Source: Batillaria attramentaria
Taxonomy: Eukaryota > Mollusca > Gastropoda > Batillariidae
Direction: 5' to 3'
Assembly: GCA_018292915.2 (NCBI GenBank)
Contig: JACVVK020000016.1
Coordinates: 3,167,001 to 3,231,000, forward strand
Length of the DNA: 64,000 nt
Part shown: positions 56,515-64,000 of the stretch, piece after piece
Layout of the letters: the number at the start of each line of letters is the position of its first letter
How positions within the stretch are numbered: the first letter of the stretch is position 1
Translations under genes and position numbers: made by a program
The notes under the pieces: model-generated
What the model saw: the letters and a program-made list of their open reading frames with translations, nothing else
What the model was told of the DNA's origin: nothing
Databases searched by the model: none

Positions 56515-59500
56515 GATATGTGATGGGGCGGGATATAAACGAGAAGGCTTGCTGTATAATGAACACCTTGATAGTTCAGCAAGCATGTTCAGCAGAACAT
56601 GTTCTAGTGCCATGCTTAGCAGAATTCATGTGATGGAGTAATTGCAGCATTCTGCCACCTTTACGTATGTAGTTCAGCTGCTGCTGATGGTCGGAGGTTG
56701 CAGGTTCTTCCATGCAAGCAGTGTGTGTTCACCATTTCATCACTGCTAGCAACGCTGCTTCTCCACCTGAACTTGAAGCAGAAAAAACATCTGCATTCTT
56801 GCCAGTGTGATGATGTACGGCTGATGCCGACACTGTCACTACTGTTAAGTGGGCAGCAGAGGAAACACATGATGTAGAGATTCAGACTGCAGGTTGCTTG
56901 CTGATATCCTTGGTAACATTTGTTGGTGCTTCCTTCTTATCTTGAACTGCAGGTTTCAGCTACTTCTTCACAGACCTGTGTCAGTGTGATAATATCACTT
57001 GAATATTTTTAGAGATGTTTCTTCTGTCGTGCTGTGACTCAAAATTTTGTTAGGGTTTCAAACTGGGTAAATGTTTCTACAAATTGCTGTGTAGCGGCCA
57101 GTGACTGGAATTCACTTGTGGGTTGTTTTCTAGCTTTAGTAGTGTTGACCCTTCACTTTTCCTGTCTTATCACCCCCAAATTTTATCACGTTAAAGAGAG
57201 ATGATGAAATTTTACCTGGTATTTTAACTGACACTTTTCTAAGTCTATTTATTAAGTTATCCCGTAGCTGTCAGGCATACAGCATTGTTATGAAACCTGT
57301 ATAGTTTATTAGCGATGAAATATTGATTATTGTGTGTGGACAGTATGACAAAGTTTTCAGCACCATGAAGTGTATCTGTACAAACAAGGTGTTATGGCCA
57401 CCAGCAAGGACGACAGCCAGCAGAATCCAAGTCCCCATCAAAGTGCAAGCTCCCAAGCAGATGTGTAGGAGTTGTGGTGGGGCGTGACACTTTCATCAGA
57501 TATAGAGGTGGTCAGCATGTTGACTGTTGTGATCACTCTTTACATTGCAGTGCCATTCCGACTATTAGGGCGATGACTTCTAACTACAAACTTGCAAAGC
57601 AACTGAGCGTGGGATTGAGTGGGCTTGTGAGTGCAATGTGTATGTGTGTGTTGTGCATTTCGTCTGGCAGTGGCGCCTCTCCAGGAGAGTTGTGTTGGAA
57701 GTGAGTTTTATCTAAAACCTGGGACAAAAGCGAGTTGAGCTGGCAGTGATCGCTCAGTCCAACAATTTTTGAACGTGTGGTTTTTTTTTTCCTTGCATGT
57801 TCAAGACGGTGACAACTTCAGTATTTCAATATGGTTGTCCTTTTTTTTTTTTTATTAAATGAAAAGTTAAACTTTTCCTGGTTTTTATTCTGCTTCAAGG
57901 CAATGATAAATTTTCCCATTTTACACCACATGTATTGTTTCATCATTTTCTCATCTCATAATTGACTCCATGCTTTTGTTTAAACAAAACAAATTTAAGG
58001 TTTGTTTTGTTTTGTTTTGTTGGTCACGCTTCTTTTGTTTTACTTTTTGCCACATGACTGAACAAAAGGCAAATAGTTTATCAGCATTGAATTGTGGCTA
58101 GACCCTTTAAAAAAGTATACCAATGAACATTACATTATTTACAATCTAAATGGTTGGGGGGGGGGGGGGGGACAAACTAGATATTGCTTTATTTGCAAAG
58201 GAAAGATATACTATTGCTGTTTCACCGTTAGTCAGTTACTTCTGGTTTCTGCTTAGTAATAACTTACATTTTATACAGTGGAATTTATATTTTTTGTTTA
58301 AAAAAAAATAAAAGGTTTATCATCGGAGCTTTTATGTAACACCACTTTAGATGTTGCTAGTCTGCTTTTTCTCAAATCACATGAAGGTGTCATTGACTGA
58401 ATTCTGTTGCAGTCCATTTTTTGTTGTTGGTGGTGTGGTTTTTTATTTGTTGGTGTTTGTTTTTCATGGTTCAGCATTTATATTTAAACCATTCATTATG
58501 TTTGTATAAAACATCTACTTTGACCTTCTTTTCCACTTTGATTGGAAAATGTTCTTGCATTGCTCATTGCTAATACCAGCATTATGATAATGTGGTTTTG
58601 TACTTACATGTAATCATTACACGATGTCTGGTGGGAGCGAGTATATCATCCTGTGTCTAACTCGTGTAGCTTCATCACTTCTACTGCTCATGAATGGAAT
58701 CTTTACTTCCCTGATCCTGTGCTTTTAGCTGTATGAGTTTTAGCAGAAGCCAAAATAATTATCAGATCACAATCAGTGCATAGTGTTGTTTTGCTTGAGG
58801 GATTGTAAATCGGTACATTTTCTTTCTTCCTTTATTTTCTATTTGGTCTTCCTTTCCAAAAGCACATTATTTCCAAACACCCTACTTCACATGTAGCTAA
58901 ACTCTATTTGCCCTTTTCGGGTCAAACAGTACATAGTGATTGTATGGGGGAGTGAATTATTGGTTAAGGTGAGGAGCACAAGGCCAGACTGACTTCTCTG
59001 CAGAAAATTTTCTTGTACAACACTGGCTAAAGCACAGTCAAAATTAGCATGTGAAACTCAAACTGTGATAAAAGAACCTGTAATCTCATGTCTCGACCCT
59101 CTGTCTTTTTGATCGTTTTCATTTTTGTTTGGGGGTAATGGGAGAGTTTGGGAGAGGGGTTGGGGGGGGAAATCAATTTATTTTTTAATTTTCTGACAAA
59201 ACAGAAAGATGGTTGTTCGTTGCTTTTATTAATGTGTTAAAGATGTTGGTTATGCCTTTTCACTCTTATGACATTAGTCATCTGCATGTGCATTCCATTT
59301 CCTGATTTAGGATGTTCATTTATACTGTACATGCTTTTCCATTCATTTTCACTACTGGCTGGCTTCTCAACTCTAGCTGTATTATAACAAATCAAAAAAA
59401 AGGATCAGTTATAATCTGTTGCCAACTTTTGCAAGTCACCTTGCTTTTTTTGATATTGGGGTTTCATTTGTCTCATTTCCATGGTTTCCATTAGCAAGAT

Positions 59501-61480
59501 TTAGCTAAGTGGTATCTTGCTTGTTTCCACTTACCTTGTTCACTACTGAAATTGCCCTGTCTGCAGGATTCATTATGAAGAGCTGAAATGGTCACTGAGA
59601 AGTAGTTCTGGCAATGCAGTATGTCATCTAGTTTATCTTGAACAACACAATACACAGATATCAAAATCTTGGCTGTTGAGTTGTGCGACTAAACTTGGAA
59701 CAGCAACATCTACTATACAGAAAGGTTGAAAGTTGTCCTTTCAGAGGTTTTGAAGATTTGTGGGTTCCACTTCACATAGCGTGGTAAGGGCTTGTTTTGC
59801 GTACAAGAAAATTGACAAATTTTCCCCATAAGCGTAAAAAAAAAAAGAAAAAAAAAAGTTTTTTGGTCTGTGAGAAACCATCTTTGTCCATGAACTCTTC
59901 AGTTTATCTTACATTTTTGTGTTTATCATTTTGTCTGTCATGTCTAACAACAACATGCACCTATGTTCTTTCAACCTGTATTACGGGGTAGACATGTATA
60001 TGCAGACTGCATCTTCCTGTCTGAAAATGTGTATGGTTTGTAGTCATCTGTGTGCTTGCAGGCCCTATTCTAGTACTTGCAAACCAGGAGTTGTTGTTTT
60101 TTTTGGGTTTTTTTTAATTTGTTAATCAGACATGAAGACATTTAAGAACGACTGATACATGTTTATGGTGGAAATCTGAAGTAGATCAGTTTCAAATAGT
60201 AGCTCGTGTATTTTCTAGGGCTGTGATGTTAGCTTTAAACCTAGATACTGATGGAATACCTGTGTGTGGTATATGTATAAATAAGCAGCTGGTGTACTTT
60301 GCATATGCAAACTAGCAAGCATAATACCGGTCTACTGACATTTGTAACAAACAGATGGGGGAAAAAGCATTTAAACGAATGTCTACAGACAAAAAAAGGC
60401 TTTGGAGTATTTATGTCACACAACCAGTGTATGTATGGCAGAAAAAAGATTGCGTACAAAATTATACAAACAATTGGAAAACGGCAGGACGCTTCATGGA
60501 ATGCTACAGATTATTAGTGCTTGGAGACTTACATGCACAAATTACACACACTTGTATATATGTTTGAGCACATTGTGGGGATTAAGATGCACGTGGGGGC
60601 TTGACTTTAGCTGGCAGCAAAGTGCCACTGCACCATTTGCAGCGTGGGAGACCAACTTCATTAGCCTAGGTTGGTATATGTCATGAATCCTTAGAAATCA
60701 CACTTTTGGGCTCTGACGTTTGAATTGGGGTCCATTTGGGTTTTTCACCTGGTTGTTGGTTTGTTCGAATAGGAGTTGATGAAGTACGCAACTCCTGTTT
60801 GTTGGTTACTCACATGATGCAGTTTGCTCACCAGCCTTGCTAGCAGTCACTGTTACGGCTGTTTGTTGTCTGTGTATTTGTCCTGTGAGAGAGTTGATGG
60901 TCTGTATTCAGCCAGTCATTTGCAAGCCTGCTTCTTCTGCCCATCCCTGCAGACAATAAAGCTTATAAACATATCACTTTGAATGTTTGACTTGCCCATT
61001 TGTTTGGTTTCCCCTGTTTTCATGTCCGTGAGAGGTGTTGAGACAATGCGGAATGCATCATATTTGGACTCTTCTGACAACCAAATGTGGCTGCCCATGT
61101 GGCAGGGTGCTTGAAAATGGTCACGCACACAATCTTCTCATTTATTGTGCCCTGGGAGTGTTCAGCCTAGGAAAACGGACAACATAATATTCAGACCCCA
61201 TATTCTTCCGTCAACTTTTCACACTTAAGTAGTCTGCGGTTGACTCAGTGCCTCTTGTCTGTAATTGCGTATCTGCATCAGGCCAGTGTGTGTGCGTGTG
61301 TCAGTGCGTGCGTGTGTGTAGTGCTATGAGTTGCTTTGCTGTGAGAATAAGTGCTAGATAAGCACTATTTATTATTAGTATTTTTCCTTGCACTTTCTAC
61401 TGTTAAACAACTTGCATGCAGAGACAGTGTGAAATGACCAAAAGCAGAACTGGGTAGTCATATAGATATGTATGTTGTAA
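56515..61480 (+). other. ER 3' UTR and downstream non-coding DNA
   Basis: AT-rich sequence without domain-bearing frames. A G run lies at 58156-58171. AATAAA at 60955-60960 is the clearest plus-strand polyadenylation signal I saw, which would give a 3' UTR of about 4.5 kb; earlier non-canonical signals are possible. Near 61320-61380 a TTA-rich end (aagtgctagataagcac) resembles a SINE or LINE 3' tail. The exact transcript end is unknown. Confidence 0.45.
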
Positions 61481-62929
61481 CGTTTATTAAGCTTTTTTTC
61501 ACACATGCATAGAAATTGCACAAACGCTGCTCCCCTCTTCAACAATAAAAGCTTAGGAAATTCCTTATATGAAAATAATGAGAGAAAATACAGCAGGCAG
61601 CTTTCATTGTAAATACTGGCGCAATGACATTAATCCTGTGAACAGTTTGTCAGTATGACAGCAGTTTGATGACTTTTCTATCTTGTATTCAGTTAGTATG
61701 AACACATTTTGAATGTGAAACTCGAAATGACAGATGGCATAAACTGTACTTGTATGACATAAAGACTTGCTGTAAGTACAAGTTATGCTTTGGTTATCCT
61801 GCCACACCATTTTCCACTCATTCATACAAAGTTCTCTTATGTATACAAAAGTTGCAGTTTGTATGGGAAATACACAAAAACTATGCAAATCCCCAGTGTA
61901 CACAGTCAACTCTTTTCCAGTGTTTCCGAGATGAAAAAATGCAAAAAGTGAACAGTTTATGATCTGTGTGCTGCTGGATGGCAAAAAGGAGACAGTACAA
62001 TGGTACTTGCTTACAATACTTATGACACAGTACTTAACGGCATCTGTTGCAGATTTTTTTTTGGGGGGGGGAGGGGGGGGTTTAAAGATGTTTTTTAGCA
62101 CTGTTCGTGTCTTTTTGTGAATCCAGCTGATCTTTCACCCTGGTAGTGCTGAGTCTGGAATATCCCAGGCTACCTCTGGCTTTTTTAGCATAAGACAAAT
62201 TAATTCGGAGGCCAGTGGACATCCAAAACATCAGAAAGAATTTCCTTTTGGGTCACACAACCCAAGGAACAAACCGTGACAGAGCTGTTAAGAATAATGG
62301 TACAGTGTATTGACTAAGTGACATAATGGTACAGTGTATTGACTAAGTGACATTTTGGACACATAATTATCAGAAGAGGAACATGATTGTTAATACATGT
62401 ACATACTGACTGCCGAATAAAACTGACTAAAAGGTAAACATTTGCAACAAATGGCGAGCTGGGATATGCGGTGCTCAGCCCATGCTAATTGACATTCATT
62501 GATCTGTAGGTAACCAAAACCTTCAACAATTAAAGCACCCTCATGAGTAAGTCGTTCAGTATTTGAGCTAAGACTGAGCTTCAGTACAACCTTAGACTTC
62601 AACGGAAATAAAAAAAACTCCAATCTTCTCTTGTGATGGCCATCACCGCGTCTCATCAGAACTCTTGTCTAGGTGATTACTGGCTATCAGAAGTCAACAC
62701 AGGTTACAGGAAGGCCATGCTGAATCTGCATCACCACGTCACAAGATAGTTGGTAATGTCAGCCCACCAACAGCACTCAACCATCTGCAGATACTCAAGT
62801 ATCATCATCAAGTGATATCCTTGTGCGTTGTTTTTGCACTCACTGATGATGGTCAGTGATTCTGGTTAACATTCCAGCATGCAGGCAGTCCTGAAAAACC
62901 ACAGTCATTCACAGGATATTGACTGGATC
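61481..62929 (-). other. Probable 3' UTR of the GALNT2-like gene
   Basis: Non-coding sequence downstream (minus strand) of the lectin-domain stop. TTTATT at 61484-61489 is AATAAA on the minus strand and could end the transcript. A 29-bp tandem duplication lies at 62295-62352. The two genes would then end head-on within about 0.5 kb of each other. Confidence 0.4.
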
Positions 62930-63109
62930 TCACGGTGTATCCATATAGTCTTTCTCAAGGTTGGCTGACAGCTCCATCGTGATGACCCACTTCTGAGCGT
63001 CCTGCAAGACCTCGCACTCGGCCACCTGCAGTCCTGTCTCAGCCCAGCGACTGTCCAAGCACTGACCAGTGGCTTCATGCATGATCTGCTTATCCTGGCG
63101 TACCCACCT
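62930..63109 (-). CDS. GALNT2: GALNT2-like glycosyltransferase, last coding exon (lectin domain)
   Basis: Sixty codons from an acceptor (TTTTTCAG, minus strand) to TGA at 62932-62930. The frame reads RWVRQDKQIMHEATGQCLDS, later VAEC and QKWVITMEL. This follows the ricin B-type beta-trefoil repeat pattern (Q-x-W, I-x-H, S/G-x-CLD, C, Q-x-W) that ends polypeptide GalNAc-transferases. Those Golgi enzymes start mucin-type O-glycosylation, and this domain binds existing GalNAc. CLDSR and the C-terminal QKW..T.EL style are closest to GALNT2 in my knowledge. A Golgi membrane anchor and catalytic domain would lie beyond the window. It is convergent with the receptor. Confidence 0.72.
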   Translation of the reverse strand, partial: RWVRQDKQIMHEATGQCLDSRWAETGLQVAECEVLQDAQKWVITMELSANLEKDYMDTP

Positions 63110-63496
63110 CTGAAAAACACCAGCAATCTGGTTTAGATTTCAGGCTCTCGCTCCCACCTCACTGAAGTCCCGATTAGTGAGCTGTAAATGCATACACCAA
63201 GCAGTCTGTTTCTGCGCCTAATGTATATGTGTTCTCTTGTTTTCTACTCATTCCGCATGCTGCTGTTATCCCCAACCTTATCTTGTCAGTCTCTAAGTTA
63301 GTAAAACAGCTTGGTTACATCCTTTCCTGACACCTGTCTCCAGGTGATCAGTGCTGCATACCTTACCTGATTCAATATGGCCTGAAACTGATTCACTGGG
63401 GTAAGGGTTAAACATGGACACTCACGTGAATGAGACTGCTACCCAGTGCATGTACATGTACTGCAATAACTGTCAGTAATGATCCGCACAACTTAC

Positions 63497-63613
63497 CTGA
63501 TTATCTGAGAAGTCACAAAATTTGACAACAACGTACATCTGTGTGTCATCAGGATTGACAGACAGACACATGCCATTGCTGACAATTGTTCCCTTCCTCC
63601 GCCATGACCATTC
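63497..63613 (-). CDS. GALNT2: GALNT2-like glycosyltransferase, penultimate coding exon
   Basis: Thirty-nine codons in phase 0 between a minus-strand acceptor (TTTTTCAG) and the donor CAG|GTAAGT. The frame reads EWSWRRKGTIVSNGMCLSVN, then FCDFSDNQ joined to RWV of the next exon. The EW..., CLSV, C and NQRW spacing is that of the second lectin repeat. Frame and phase agree with the last exon across a 387-bp intron. Earlier exons lie beyond the window or in unread intron. Confidence 0.7.
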
Positions 63614-63795
63614 CTGAAAAATACGCAACATTCAGTATGATCTGATACCGATCACGCAAGGGTAATGAGTGAGATCTACAGTGATCGTCAAATGTGTCAG
63701 GACCATGGTAGCCATTCGGGCTACCGCCGAAAAAAATTCTGGAAGCCCGAATCGCAAATATAGGTTTTAGTACAGTAGTCTGTATGAAAGAGTCA
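63614..63795. other. Intron segment of the GALNT2-like gene
   Basis: No exon recognised. A short CA repeat lies at about 63797-63813, at the end of the zinc-finger fragment that follows. Confidence 0.4.
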
Positions 63796-63999
63796 TTACA
63801 CACACACACACACAAACTCGGTGGTTTTGTCCGACGAATATGTTGTGCAGTAACTGCAAACCATGTGGTCTTCGTCATAGACGAGCCACTGTCTCGGAGT
63901 GCCATCTTTCCTGGTCTTCCACTTTTCAAGAAACTTTCCTTCTCTTTTGAGTTCGTACTTTTGCTTGTCTTCTTTGGGTTTTTTCGCCAGTGGAGGAGC
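63796..63999 (-). pseudogene. TTF/BED-type zinc-finger fragment, probably hAT-derived (cut by window end)
   Basis: The minus-strand frame is open from the window edge to TAA at 63798-63796. It reads EGKFLEKWKTRKDG, then QWLVYDEDHMVCSYC. The W-x-x-W-L-x-Y-D..(M)-x-C-x-x-C pattern matches the TTF-type zinc finger at the start of ZNF862-like and other hAT transposase-derived proteins. The frame then runs into a TG repeat and stops. It lies on the same strand as the GALNT2-like exons but does not resemble that family, so it is most likely a transposon remnant in its intron. The upstream part is outside the window. Confidence 0.45.
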
Positions 64000-64000
64000 C

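Noticed and set aside
1..64000. CRISPR array, riboswitch or bacterial operon signals
   Set aside because: The window is clearly animal nuclear DNA with spliced genes; the only regular arrays are the minisatellites, whose units abut with no unique spacers.

Overview
The window is animal nuclear DNA, most likely from a mollusc and probably a gastropod. It carries a multi-exon nuclear receptor with GT-AG introns whose DNA-binding domain is that of an estrogen receptor. Outside vertebrates, estrogen receptors are known mainly from molluscs, annelids and rotifers. The non-coding DNA is dense in dinucleotide microsatellites, long G or C runs, tRNA-derived SINEs and LINE fragments.

Layout. 1-10352 is upstream DNA with microsatellites, SINE and LINE remnants and a 45-bp minisatellite (9181-9945). 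A very long first coding exon (10505-12153) opens the estrogen receptor gene. A 38.4-kb first intron (12154-50528) has collected mobile elements. These include two degraded LINE fragments (15035-17898), two copies of a tRNA-derived SINE (19635, 22971), and a full-length RTE-type LINE with a 13-bp target duplication (28717-33233) that was later split by a TA-flanked inverted-repeat transposon (30446-31669). Further along are a hAT-like MITE (41975-42882) containing a second SINE with its own 16-bp duplication, and another hAT-like MITE (47353-47754). Eight further receptor exons lie at 50529-56514. The splice phases agree throughout and give one open frame of 1053 residues: a disordered A/B region of about 660 residues, two zinc fingers, a hinge and a ligand-binding domain. 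At the right end, two minus-strand exons (62930-63613) encode the C-terminal lectin domain of a GALNT2-like glycosyltransferase, convergent with the receptor. An exon-like TTF/hAT-type zinc-finger fragment touches the window edge.

Most interesting. (1) The last receptor intron holds a 783-bp inverted-repeat element (55150-55932) whose two ends each carry the start of a different gene, a THAP zinc finger on one strand and a SAP-like domain on the other. Similar sequence precedes both start codons. It looks like a deletion derivative of a two-gene DNA transposon. (2) The RTE/TIR-transposon nest is clean enough that removing the inner element and one TA leaves an uninterrupted 1003-codon frame. 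(3) The receptor has an exceptionally long N-terminus with a CtBP-type PxDLSxK motif, and a Cys at the position of the human helix-12 Tyr whose mutation gives constitutive activity. (4) The 5' part of the window is strongly enriched in the pentamer TCAGT/ACTGA without any evident repeat unit.

All calls come from reading the sequence; no database search was possible.
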